The notes under the pieces were generated by a model. It saw nothing but the letters and a program-made list of their open reading frames with translations. It did no database searches and was not told the origin of the DNA. From assembly GCF_029784165.1 (NCBI RefSeq), contig NC_073695.1, positions 106,758,255 through 106,822,254 on the forward strand: DNA of 64,000 nucleotides. The letters run 5' to 3'. Below are positions 22,837-33,837 of this stretch, piece by piece (position 1 is the first letter of the stretch; every line of letters starts with the position of its first letter). Source of the stretch: Wyeomyia smithii. Its lineage: Eukaryota > Arthropoda > Insecta > Diptera > Culicidae. The position numbers were made by a program, and so were the translations under genes.

Positions 22837-24055
22837 CAGTAATCACCCGATTATATCTGTACCCGATTTTATCTGCCCCCGATTTTATCTGCCCCCGATT
22901 TTATCACATTTTTCACCCGATTTTATCATCATAAAACATTTCATTAAAAACATGTCAGGGTGAACTGATTTTCTATTACGCCTCAATATTTAAGATATTT
23001 TTCATAATTCTGTGTGTCATTCTGGATGCAGTTTACATTAAAAATTCAACCGATGCACAATGTTACATTTTGCTGTTATCGTGCGAATAATTGATTAGTG
23101 TTACAAATGTTTATTTTAACCGTATAATATGTTCGGAGAAGTTTCAAAAAATTTGAAAACGCATCTTTTGAATGTCATGTAGAAAGCTGGAAGATCAATT
23201 CTCCTAAAAGTGAGATAGAATATTTACTTTTTCATTAGATAAAGAAAGACGCTTGGTGTCTTAGGCAAAGTATTAGGTGATCTCAAAACAAGAAACTTTA
23301 CAGAAGACATCATGTTCCTATCTCTTAGATATTGCAAGCAACATCAAGTTTTCTGTGAGAAGGCATTGAAAATCGTTATTTACATTTTAAGATTTTTCTG
23401 GTTGCAATATGTGAGAGATATCAGCATGCTGTCTTCGGCAAAGTGGGGGTGAGTGAGGTTAGTGTTGTGAGAACATCTAATATTTTGCCTATGGTACTGC
23501 GCTACAAAAAAGCAAGCAATTCATTTTACCTATTCAAACAAAAACATGAACAATAAAAAAACTTAATTGTAATTTATTTGCAACTTTACATCGATTTTTT
23601 TTAGATTTTTTATTTTGTAAGGTTTGTTAAGAAAAGTTTCAGGCAACTGAATTATCTATCTAAAAAAATGTTTTAAAAAAATAGTGATGATCGATTTTTT
23701 ATAGTCACTTTTTGTTTTTAAAATTTTTTTTTCAGTACAGGATCTCAAAATCAATTTTTTAAATATTTTTTTTAAAGCTTAAACAGTTTTCTCAAATTCA
23801 TCCCTTGACAACTTTTCTCTATCTTTAGTCATTATTCAGATATATCGATTTGTGAAAAACAACTGTAGCTTTTTTCATATGTTTGTACAGATAAATTTTC
23901 CAAAAAAAATTAAAATCGTAATTTCACGTATTTAGTTATTGATTTAACATCTTCAATAAAAAAAAATAAAATTTGAAAAATTTCCCGATTTTATCACTTT
24001 CCCTATTTTATCACGCCAAAAATCAACAGGGTGAGATATAATCGGGTGATCACTG
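22837..24055. mobile_element. ~1.2-kb pogo-like TIR element, no transposase left
   Basis: The ends are CAGTAATCACCCGATTATAT (22837) and, inverted, CAGTGATCACCCGATTATAT (to 24055), flanked by TA (22835-22836 and 24056-24057). CAGT termini with a TA duplication fit pogo/Tigger-type elements. 'cccgattttatc' is repeated five or more times near the left end and twice near the right, like transposase-binding subterminal repeats. The interior has no usable ORF. Confidence 0.75.
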
Positions 24056-24165
24056 TATCACCAATCGATTAATTGGTCAATTTTACAAAAATGGCTATAT
24101 TTTAGGCCAGCCCAGCGGCTTGTAATAAGTGGGTATTTTGGTTCATTTTTTTCCAGTGTTCAATG
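24056..24165. mobile_element. Right part of a MITE split by the pogo-like element
   Basis: 'tatcaccaatcgatta.ttggtcaa', 'atggctatattttaggccag', 'cccagcggcttgtaataagt' and 'ttcatttttttccagtgt' match the right half of the MITE at 32127-32311. The left part may be the 22785-22835 segment. Confidence 0.55.
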
Positions 24166-24189
24166 TTATGATAACACTTTTGAGCCTTA

Positions 24190-25790
24190 AAAACTCTCAC
24201 AATTAAATTAAAATAATGATAGGAATAAATTGAAATGATGATAGGAATAATGATTTAGCTGCGCCACTAAGATACAAAAAATCAATATCACAGCGTTTAC
24301 CCTTTATTTGAGATCTCAAGAATACAGAATGATACGATGATCGTGTTTGATTTAGGACTATACAAATACCAAATTCGCTATTGCTACCCTCCTCCCTGAC
24401 CACGCTGATGAGAAAATAAAATTTAAATTAATTGAAACAAATACGCTGCTATATGACTTATGTGTACCGAATTATATGATATTCGATGAGGCGGTTTCAA
24501 AATTAATAAAGATTGACAACATTTATCCACTTTCTTCCCCTCTTAAATGACAGAGTAATGTGAATACCACGCATCATACTCAGAAACACCTGTATATAAA
24601 TTTTCATGATAAATTTCTCAATATTTTGCATATAGTGCAGTTCGAAATACCCCTACCCTCTTGACTACGCCACTGAGAACAAACAGAAAAGTCTATGTCA
24701 TAGATACTTTCTTGAAAATTCACTTATACATATTGACACGGTAATCAAGTGAGGTTTTGAAGAGTTTACCCCCCGCCCCCTTGTTACGCTTATGAAATAC
24801 ATTAAATTTAAAGTCGTTGAAATATACCACCCACTGTAGCTTCCAAACATCGAATTTAATGATGATCGGCTCAGTGGTTTTAAAATCGTTAAACGGTGAT
24901 ATCATCACCCCTCCCCCCTTACTATGCGAATGAAATACAGAAATCTCTCAAATGACACAGCAACACCACAGAAATACGCTTCATATCAAAAAATCTCTGT
25001 GTTTTAAGTTGCACGGTTATTGTAGAAAACGTTTGCATGTTTACAGAGTACAAATTGACTCCTCCTTGCCTGCTCTTATGAGATAGAGGGAAACTAATAT
25101 TTTAAAGTTACTCCCCGTACTCGAAAACCCTTATGTTCAAATTTTCACGGTAATCGGTTCAGTAGTTTTTGAGTCTATGGGGAACAGACAGACATTCGCG
25201 TTTATAGACATAGATACACCCTCCTCCTTACTACGCCACTGAGATACAGGAAAATCAATGTTATAGAGACATACATCACTTATACAAATTGGAACGGTGA
25301 TCAATTTATGTGTTTAGGTGTTTTCAAATAACAAATATTAGCTCCCCCTCCCTTGCCACGCTTATGGAATGAGTAAAATTCAAATTCATGAAATATATCA
25401 TCTACTGTAGATTCTACATACCGAATTTAATACTGATGGGTCCAGCAGTTTCAAAATCATCAAAGGTTGACATGTTAACCCCCTCCGCCCTCTCATCCTT
25501 ACAACGCCTCTGAGAAACAATAAAGTCGTCGGCCAGTAATGACGCAAGAATACATCTCAGACTCAAAAACATCTGTATATAAGTTTGCACGGTTATCGTA
25601 GAGGAAGTTTTCTCGTTCATGAAACACAAATTCACCCCCCTTTGCCTACGCTTATGAGATAGAACAAAACTAATATTTTAGGATTACTCCCCGTGCTCGC
25701 AAACCCCTATGAACAAATTTTCAAGGTATTCGGTCCAGTAGTTTTTGAGTCTATAGGGAACAGACAGACATTCGCATTTATAGATATAGA
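24190..25790. repeat. Diverged repeat block with internal duplication
   Basis: The 3' phrase 'tttttgagtctatRgggaac' plus 'agacagacattcgc' occurs at about 25160 and 25740. A 'ccccctccc..ttac.acgcc.ctgagata' phrase recurs every 200-350 bp. A matching 5' phrase 'ctagctgatacccggcccgc' stands at 20188. No ORF. Probably tandem or nested copies of one short interspersed repeat; class unknown. Confidence 0.55.
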
Positions 25791-25869
25791 AGAAGAAGAT
25801 AACTGTTTTGTTTTGGAAGATGAAAAATAATTATGTTCAGAAAACAAATGCACTTTTTGATGACTGATA

Positions 25870-26236
25870 ACTTAGTAGAAAGTTTAAAAATTCGGAAAAA
25901 TCTGCGAAAAAAGTTAGAACGAAAATTATGATTTTTGTTGCCTACTAACAGAAAACTCAATGTTGCTCGTAATATGTACGAGATAAAAACATGATGTCTT
26001 CGATAAAGTTTCTTATTTAAGATAACCTATAACTTTGTCGAAGAGACTTTGCGTCTATCTCATTTTGATTAAAGAGTCAATTTTTTATCTCACTCATTGG
26101 TGGATTGATCACCCATCTATCTACATTAAAAGATGCATTTTTGAATATCCTGACACTTCTCCGAACATACCTTATGGCTATAATCAACATTTGAATCACT
26201 ATTTAGGAAATTATACGCACAAACGGCAAAATAAAA
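25870..26236 (-). mobile_element. Inverted fragment of the 22.8-24.1 kb pogo-like family
   Basis: The reverse complement aligns by eye with about 23050-23400 (e.g. 'tatgttcggagaagt', 'atgcatcttttaatgt', 'aagaaactttatcgaagaca'). It lies directly beside the 26237-26550 MITE. Confidence 0.55.
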
Positions 26237-26550
26237 TACACTAAAGTCGCTTTTTACGCGGGGGATATATGCCACGTAAAAAAATCGCGTAAATTCCGGA
26301 ATCCGCTTAAAAAAAACCGCGTAAATTCCGGAATCCGCATAAAAAAAACCTGCGTTCATTCTGCAATCCGGGTGGAGAGGAACCGAAATCCGCGCAAAAA
26401 AATACCGCGTAAATTCCGAAATCCGCGTGAAAAAACGCGTAAATTCCGGAATCCGCCTAAAAAAACCGCGTAAATTCCGGAATCCTCGTAAAAAAAACCG
26501 TGAAATTCCGGAATCCGTAAAAAAGCCGCGTAAAAAGTGACCTTAGTGTA
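26237..26550. mobile_element. MITE whose interior is an expanded ~27-bp satellite
   Basis: The TIRs are TACACTAAAGTCGCTTTTTA (26237) and TACACTAAGGTCACTTTTTA (inverse, to 26550). Inside, a 'cgcgtaaattccggaatccg' unit followed by an A-run is repeated about eight times (26275-26520). A short copy of the same element with a single unit is at 35454-35549. No ORF. Confidence 0.8.
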
Positions 26551-26559
26551 TTGTGCAAT

Positions 26560-27540
26560 GGAGATATTGAGCTTTGAAAAAATGCATAGTTTTCCATCAC
26601 ATGTAAAAACGAAAATATCTCAGCCCCCGATAAGATATCAAGGATCTTTTTTCATCTAAATTTTCGTCCTGAATCCCACTTTGCAGTAAAAATTTCAGTT
26701 CTTGATCAAAAAAATTTTTGATAGGGTAGGGAACATATTCTAAGCAGCTTTAGAAACCGCCTGTGTATTTAGACGAAATACTCGAAGTGTGTTGAATGAA
26801 ACTCAATCAGTAGTATATCAATCTGTTCTCTATCGTTTTCTCTGTCAGAACTTGTTTTCAGATTGTAAAACTAAGTTAGCAAACTTTAGCAATCATCAAT
26901 CAAAGTTACCAATCGATGGACACTATTCTAATCACCCCGAACCTATTTTAAGCAGTTTCCGTCTGTTTTGCAGGCGTTTTTTTTTCAGCACCCGAAGTGG
27001 CTCCTGAATGGCTGCAATATAGGTCGATTTGTTTCAATTGCAATTGTTCACAGATTTCTTTGTGATTAACGGTATTTCTTATATTCGCAAGACAGCTAGA
27101 CAATCAAAGTTTTCGTTTCCATCATTGAAATTGTCGATATTGATCAAAATGCAGGAGTTTGAGGCCTGTTTTCTTCGACTGATTAAAATAGGCGCTACTG
27201 CTTAAGCCGTTCCCTACCCTATGTGTTTTGAAGGGTTTTATCTAAAAATTATGAGAAAAAATCACTTTTTTGTGATGTTCAATGGGCTCTGTGAGTCAAA
27301 TAATTGAATACGATGCTGAACCAAACCATGCAAAATATTCAAAAACAACCCCACAAAAATAAAAAAAATATATGGAAAAATTTAGGAATCGAACAGATTT
27401 GAGAAAAGTGCAAAAGAGTGGTTTTGTAGCTTGAAAAAGTCATTTTTTCATAAATCACGTTTGGGCAACCTGAAAACGACCTTTTAGAAAGTCGAAATGT
27501 TCTACAAAAATGCAGCATCCCGCAGCATCGGAATCGTATT
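26560..27540 (+). repeat. Second copy of the 19.66-20.17 kb repeat, split by an insertion
   Basis: 26570-26720 and 27222-27540 are collinear with the reverse complement of 20166-19680. The interruption is the TIR element at 26724-27219. No coding capacity. Confidence 0.65.
26724..27219. mobile_element. 496-bp TIR element with TA target duplication
   Basis: The left end GGGTAGGGAACATATTCTAA and right end TTAAGCCGTTCCCTACCC are inverted. TA flanks both sides (26722-26723 and 27220-27221). The uninterrupted paralogue near 20010-20030 lacks it, so there is an empty-site comparison. No ORF. Confidence 0.8.
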
Positions 27541-27904
27541 GTGGACAAGCTTTGGAGGAGTATCAGTTTTGGCAATACCAAAAAAATGTACCAGTTATGG
27601 CATGAAACAGTTATGGCTTATGAAGTTTGCCATAACTGGTACCATTGCGCTTATGCAATATAGCCATAACTGGTGCACTTGCCATAACTGGCTCACCAAC
27701 CCTACTGTGTTCTCTAGTGAGTGAAAACAAATTGATTCCATATTGAGAATAGGTTATGTTTCCATTTAATTCTACTCCAAAAAAAATCGAATACCCTCTA
27801 ATCGAATACCGTCCGCAGATACGTATTTCGGCTGCTACATGCAACCATCATCAGTGCTTATGTGGACAGTCCACAGACAAAAATTTTAACACTGACAAGT
27901 TCAT
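27541..27904. other. Short inverted repeats, no gene
   Basis: 'taccagttatggca' (27591) and 'gccataactggtac' (27629), repeated as 'gccataactggtgc' and 'gccataactggctc', form small hairpins. 'gtatttcggctgctacatgc' (27823) followed by 'aaccatcatca' is a phrase I associate with insect retroelement ends. Nothing is coding. Confidence 0.4.
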
Positions 27905-28610
27905 GATGTGGAACCGTCAAGCGTCGCACGTAACAGTTTAATTAGTTTTGTTGGGAAACCATGTTTTAGCATTATTCGCCAAAGCTCGTTGCGTGTCGTA
28001 CGCCGCCTTAAAGTCTATGAACAGATGATGCGTCTGCAAGTTGTGTTCTCGAAACTTGTCGAGAATCTGTCTCCAGGTGAACATCTGGTCCGTTGTAGAT
28101 CACCCCACTCGAAAACCGCATTGGTATTCTCCAACAAAGGCTTCCTGCAACGGCCTCAGTCGCTGGAACAGGATACGGGAGAGAATTTTGTAAGCGGAAT
28201 TGAGGAGGGTTATGCCTCTATAATTACTACAGTCGAGCCTATGTCCCTTCTTGTAGATAGGGTATATGAGTCCTTCCAACCAGTCTGTAGGTAGTTGTTC
28301 CTCAGACCATACCCTTAGGATAATCTGGTGAATTTCACTACACAGCCGCTCAGGACCGGCGTCACATTATTTTCCCGAGTGGGTAGTAAGCAATGGAGGG
28401 GGATAATTCCGTGTGGGTAAGTACCCACAGAGACATTTTCCGAATGGGTAGTACTACCCACACTACCCACACTACCCACATGAACCGCCGGCCCTGCAGC
28501 CGCTCGCGCCCAACTTTGAAAAGTTCGGCCGGTAAGCCGTCCTTCGCAGCGGCTTTGTGGGTCTTTAGCTCTTTGCAAGCATTCTTCACCTCGTCCAATG
28601 TTGGTGGGTT
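27905..28610 (-). mobile_element. RTE-like retrotransposon fragment (RT region)
   Basis: It matches 10535-11075 of the RTE-like element (e.g. 'cgcacgtaacagtttaatta', 'caacaaaggcttcctgcaac', 'tcttcacctcgtccaatgtt'). The minus frame gives MDEVKNACKELKTHKAAAKD, the region just before the RT palm. It is interrupted by a small hAT-like MITE (28351-28496). Confidence 0.8.
28351..28496. mobile_element. 146-bp hAT-like MITE with 8-bp target duplication
   Basis: The termini CAGGACCGGCG and CGCCGGCCCTG are inverted. CAGCCGCT flanks both sides (28343-28350 and 28497-28504), and removing it restores the RTE sequence seen in the 9.7-12.9 kb copy. The interior has a 'cactaccca' microsatellite. Confidence 0.85.
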
Positions 28611-28925
28611 TACTTTATAGTCAGTAAAATAGGTGTAAGATTAGGTTAAGGTTTTATTTTAATTTCATTTTTTTTTTGCTTGACAAGTAGGTTCACAACT
28701 TTCCTACAATTATATTCACTTAACAGTGAAAGCAATTACTGTCTATTATTAAAATAAAATTTGATATATAGGGTATCGAACGTCTTCGTCAGTGGTTTTC
28801 TTCGGCAGTTTTTCTGCAGCAATCTTATGCAAAAGGAGGCCGAAGAAAACCACTGACGAAGTCGTTCGATATCCTATGTAATAGTGTTGATATGTCACCG
28901 TTTGTGGCAGAATACACAAAATTAA
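28611..28925 (+). mobile_element. Jockey/Juan-like 3'-end fragment
   Basis: 'ttatagtcagtaaaatagg', 'ttgacaagtaggttca' and 'gtcaccgtttgtggcaga' match the 3' UTR of the copies at 29920-30125 and 56205-56375. It is split by the palindromic element at 28768-28877. Confidence 0.75.
28768..28877. mobile_element. 110-bp palindromic MITE
   Basis: 'atagggtatcgaacg' (28768) followed by 'tcttcgtcagtggttttctt' pairs with the inverse at 28840-28877. It is inserted in the 3' UTR of a Jockey-like fragment. The arms are about 38 bp with very few mismatches. Confidence 0.75.
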
Positions 28926-30191
28926 CTTCGTTAATTTTGTGTATTCTGTTACTTAGAGTAACAAATATGATTCGAATTAATAAATCTGAAGGCTATTCGA
29001 CTGGAGCTGCGCTTCTAGATATAGAAAAGGCATTCGACAGTGTTAGGCATGAAGGTTTAATAGCTAAAATGTCAAATTTAAGTTTTCCGCTTTACCTCAC
29101 AAAAATGATACAAAGTTATTTAACTGACCGCACTCTTCAGGTTAACTATCTAAATGGTAAATCTAATAGACTGCCTGTTAAAGCTGGTGTGCCGCAGGGG
29201 AGTATCTTGGGCCCAATCTTATATAACATTTTTACTTCTGATCTTCCTGATTTACCACCAGGTTGTGAGAAATCTCTGTTTTGTGACGATACAAGCATTT
29301 CCGCAAAAGGAAAAAGCCTTCGTGTTATATGCAGTCGGCTACAAAAAAGTTTAGATATATTTTCTTCATACTTGCATAAATGGAAGATTTCCCCTAATGC
29401 TTCTAAAACACAGTTAATTATTTTTCCTCATAAGCCGAGAGTTTCATTTCTCAAACTCATCAATAACCACGTTATTAAGATGAACGGTGTGGTCTTAAAT
29501 TGGTCTGATCAAATTAAATACTTAGGGCTAATTTATGATAATCTTACTTTCAAGGAGCACATTGAAAATATCCAGTCAAAGTGCAATAAGTATATCAAAT
29601 GTTTATATCCTCTTATCAACAGGAATTCTAGACTCTGTCTCAAGAATAAACTGTTAATTTACAAACAAATTTTTAGGCCAGCAATGTTATATGCAGTTCC
29701 CATCTGGACAAGTTGTTGTGCAACCAGGAAGAAGACACTTCAATGGATTCAGAATAAACTTTTGAAAATGATTTTGAAGCGTCCGCCCTGGTTTAGCCCG
29801 AACGAGCTACATAGGCTCACTAATGTAGAAACATTAGAAAATATGTCAAGCCAAATTATAAACAAATTCCGACAAAAATCGTTGCAATCCTCAATTGCAA
29901 CGATTAGCTCACTTTATAGTCAGTAAGATAGTTTTAAGATTATTTTAAGTTTATTTTAATTTTCTTGTTATATCTCTTTTTTTCTCCTTGACAAGTAGGT
30001 TTAATAATTTTCCTACAATTACATTAACTTAACTGCGAAAGCTAGAAACATTCAATAATATAAAAAAAGCGTACAAATATATATAATAATGTTGAAATGT
30101 CACCATTTGTGGCAGAACACACAATATTAATTCTGAATAAATATTTTAGTAGATAAATAAATCACTACAAACTCCCCCCCCCCTAAAAAAA
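28926..30191 (+). mobile_element. 5'-truncated Jockey/Juan-like retrotransposon (RT C-terminal half)
   Basis: An open frame to 29926 encodes the RT from LLRVTNMIRINKSEGYS through ALLDIEKAFDSVRH, GVPQGSILGPILYNIFTSDL, LFCDDTSIS and the C-terminal domain ending SIATISSLYSQ. It is about 85% alike by eye to the 52-56 kb copy. The RT catalytic pair reads CDD. The 3' UTR runs to an A-run at 30184. The N-terminal RT, endonuclease and ORF1 are missing. Its 5' junction is an 18-bp inverted repeat (28907-28944). Confidence 0.88.
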
Positions 30192-31480
30192 ACTTTGAAT
30201 AAATATAAGTAAATAATTATTCCACCACAAAACATATCCATTTTTTTTGCTCCGTCGATAAAAATTACCTCATTCCAAGTATAGTGAACGGAACGACGAA
30301 CTTTTCCTTCGTTGAAATGGTAATTGTTTCTTCTATTTTCAGTTTTTTTGCGTGATATAGCTTTTGATATACACCGTTGTTTACGCATGCTCATTTTCAA
30401 ATAATATTTTCAACTACACAAATATTTTCAACTAAGTTTATCGCTGTATACCTAAATTTGAGACAACTATAAATTCATTGACTACAAATCCTTCCCATTC
30501 CCTCATTGACTACAAATCCCTTCCATACAAATCAAATCCCATTTTCAACTACTTTAAGTAATAATATCGACAGTCACATGCGCGTTATGACAGACTTCAA
30601 AGTCTTAAAACTAGGATGAAATGTTTTGCAGGTTTGTGCTACAACATACGCCCAAATTGAATGATCCAACGGGTAACGTACCGGACTTCAAGGGCCCAAC
30701 ATTTTATGTTTTCCATCAGCCATCGTTGGGCCCAACTTGACCTATGATATGGCTTTCCATTTTGTTCTAGAAAAACGTATTGATCCTTAGAGAAGTTGGC
30801 TGCCATCCAGCAGTTGGTACTTCGAAATAACGATATACTTTACGCTAATGATTTTAACAGTGAAAATAGGTGGCATTTTCAAACCATTGAACACTACCAA
30901 GTCAAATATCATAGAACTCGCCGGATGTTTTATTTAAAACTTTCTCCATTGAAATGAACTGGTCTGTGCGGCTGTAGGGCTGAACAGCTTTTCGTCGGAG
31001 AACAGGATTATTATTTTTTCCTACTTCAACAAAAAAAAAAACAGTCTCTTCGAAAGAGTCACTTATGGTTTACCCGTTACATAATGAAGTGGTGTTTTAT
31101 TATAGCTCTGAAAGATGCGTGAAGTCTTCTATGATGATTTCTCGCATCAATTTCACAGAAATATGAGCTTTCTAGGCAAGTTTCCTGATGGAACGCACCG
31201 GGCTGCGAAAAATATTTGAAACCAATTTGATCACGTTTAGCGTACGTGTAAACCACGGGCTTCCATTTTCCGGATTCCATTTCCGGATTCCATTTTCCAT
31301 TTTCCGGATTCCGGATCTAAAGGAAGGTCACTGTTCGAGGAAAAGATTCCAACTAGTTTAGGTTTGTTTACGCTAATTCATGGAAATCAGAAGCACCATT
31401 ATGAAAAAATGCATTCGCTCGAAGCATCACTGCCGGAACCCTTCTCGAAGACTGCTGGAGCACCACGAAAATAGCTATCA
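30192..31480. other. No gene recognised; possible Tc1-like relic at 30146-30400 (-)
   Basis: The minus frame has YTWNEVIFIDGAKKMDMFCG, loosely like the Tc1 phrase 'W..VIFSDE.KF..FG', but the catalytic DE is altered and little else aligns. The remaining DNA is AT-rich. 'attgactacaaatcc' is repeated at 30477 and 30503. Confidence 0.3.
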
Positions 31481-31489
31481 ACAGCATAG

Positions 31490-32515
31490 TGAAGAACGTC
31501 CTGGGGCATGTGGAATGAAACCGATAGAATGAGTAGTTCGACGAAGAGTGTCGGCAGCTGTTGGACGAGAAGAACCCTACTGTATATTATTGTTGCGTCA
31601 AGTGCAGAACGTGGAGCGATAAAAACAGAAGAGGAGAAGCAAAAACAATGTTGAAAAAAGCGCCGTCAGGAAGAGGAGGAGTTCGAGGAACTAGAACAGA
31701 TAGAAAACTCTCATGAGAGGCGGAATTTCTAACAACAACGCAAGCCGTGATGTGCCGAGATATGGAAGGGAGTATTTTGGTGGACAATCGTGAGGTGACC
31801 GAAAGGTGGAAGCAGCACTTCGATGAAAATTTGAAGTGGCTGAAGAATAAAAAATCGGCCGGCAAAGATGACATCGGAGCGGATCTTATCTAGAAGGGCT
31901 CGGACAAAATGGCCGAGTCAAGACTGGATACCAAACAGTGTTCTGGAGGAGTAAAAGGCTATTTGCCCTGTCTACAGAAAAGGCGACAATTTGGACTGTG
32001 AGAATTATTGTGCGGTCATCATCTTGAATACCGCCTACAAAGTGTTTTCTCAAGTCATCTTCCAACGTCTGTCGCTACTAGTGAATAGATTCGTGAGGAG
32101 TTATAAAGCTGGCTTCTGGCAATGCACATTGGGAAAAAATGAATCCAAATTTCACTAATTAAAAGCCGCTGGGTTGGCAACCTGGAATATAGCATTCGAC
32201 CTGTATCATCAATCGACTTATTGACCAAATTTATATAAGAAATGCTATATTTTAGGTTTCCAGTCCAGCGGCTTTTAATTAGTGGGAATTTGGCTTCATT
32301 TTTTCCCAGTGTGCAATAGACCAGATCTTTGCGGTAGATCCTCCCAAAGGACCGTGAGTACAGAGTCTCTACGCACCATCTATTGATCGATTTCAAAGCC
32401 TAACAGGATACAATTGACCGTAAAGAGCTATGGAAGATTATAAACGAGAACTGTTTTCCTGGGAAACCGATTCGACTGACCCAGGCCATGAGGAAGGAAA
32501 CCAGTGCTGTTGGAG
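31490..32515 (+). mobile_element. Degenerate RTE-like fragment
   Basis: Broken plus-strand frames give MCRDMEGSILVDNREVTERW near 31750, NKKSAGKDDI near 31855, a stretch like AGF..AIDQIF split by a MITE near 32110-32330, and DRKELWKIINENCFPGKPIR near 32420. These follow the RTE order seen at 11.2-10.5 kb. Many stops; inactive. Confidence 0.7.
32127..32311. mobile_element. 185-bp MITE with TGCA target duplication
   Basis: The ends CATTGGGAAAAAATGAA and TTCATTTTTTCCCAGTG are inverted, and the match continues inward ('ttaaaagccgctgg', 'atatagcatt'). TGCA flanks both sides (32123-32126 and 32312-32315). It sits within the RTE-like fragment. A relative is at 24056-24165. Confidence 0.8.
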
Positions 32516-33768
32516 GGATTTTAGTTGATTATCACGTTGCTTTTTGGCTAACGGCTTTTTTCAAATTTGCGTAAAACTGACAGCGATGAAAACAGTGTAA
32601 ACAATACACTCCAAACTACTTCTACTCAAATTTTCAGAACAAAATACCCAATGGGATATCTGACCCGTTTGCATTCTCCGCTGTCTTGACCATCAATATG
32701 ATGTCTAGTTATTTTCTGATACCAACTTTCATAAATTTGAATTCTGTCTTAGAAAAAAAAAACTGGAAGTTGAACTGTTATTTAAACCAATTTCAAAATG
32801 AAACTATTCTTTTTTATTACTGTTTGTAATCTTTTCTGTCTGTAATCTTTTTTATTACCATAGTAAATTTTAAAACAAAATCCTCTCAAAAAACCACCGC
32901 ACATTTGTCTAGCCAAAACAAATAGAAGATTTATGGAGCAAGGGAAGTTTGGAAATAAAGGAAGTAACTGCCGAATCACAACCTCTCCGTGTATCGTAAT
33001 CGTTTCCTCCAGTTGAGTGGGTCTGGAAGCGCGTGGTCGGATTTGTACCGAATTACGTTACAACATGAATAGCAACAAAAATCCTTTCGTTCCACTTCCT
33101 TGTTTTTTCTCTACCATCAAAAGGAAAACAGGAGGAAGGATAGGGATAATAACGTGATAGTAGCGGTCTTGCTCGGCTTCACAATGAAACGAGGATTGCC
33201 CCGTTCGATGGTGGAATGCCGCTGCTGCATGGTTGAATGAATGAATGAATGGAATTATATGACGCGCACACGAGTTTACTCGCTGATATTGGGTCCCGGG
33301 CGGGGTAGCGCATCGATGGATATGCTAATGCTGTAATGCATAGTAATTTTATCATAATTTAATATTTAGTCTGCCTGCTAGTTTTTCGACGCTTTTCTGG
33401 TTGAGCAAGTTGTCTGCCTGTCTGACTTCTGCTGCTGCCAGCGTGCACAGAAAACGGGCTGAATGAAAAATCGCCTCCGCAGGTTCACGGTTGAGAAACA
33501 ACTGCGGGTGTTTGGAAAATTGATTCAACGGTAGCGGCTAAAATATGCCCGTTTAACCTATCATGTAAAATTTTAATCATACCCATTAAAGTTCCCGACT
33601 GACGGAGGAAAAGTTTGCGGCCATGATTGCCATATTTTTTATTACTTTGCGAAGAAATCGCGTTGCGTTGTACGAAGACTATTTAGGTCGAGCAGATTTC
33701 TTTGATTACTTTAGATTTACATGGTTTTATTTGATGATTCAGCAGATAGTAATAATCGCTATTTGTGG
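32516..33768. other. Intergenic DNA downstream of CP-B; no gene recognised
   Basis: It contains a short 'gaat' microsatellite (33234-33250) and otherwise unique-looking sequence. Only short ORFs without homology are seen. Confidence 0.4.
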
Positions 33769-33774
33769 TTTATT
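33769..33774 (-). terminator. Candidate CP-B polyadenylation signal
   Basis: AATAAA on the minus strand, about 64 bases past the CP-B stop codon. Confidence 0.5.
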
Positions 33775-33837
33775 GCCAAGAAATATTTGACATATTTCTA
33801 TCCTGCTAACCCATTGAATGTCACAACGCTGCTAGCG

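Noticed and set aside
30146..30400. Tc1 transposase fragment
   Set aside because: Only one short phrase resembles the family and the catalytic residues are absent; mentioned only as a weak possibility.
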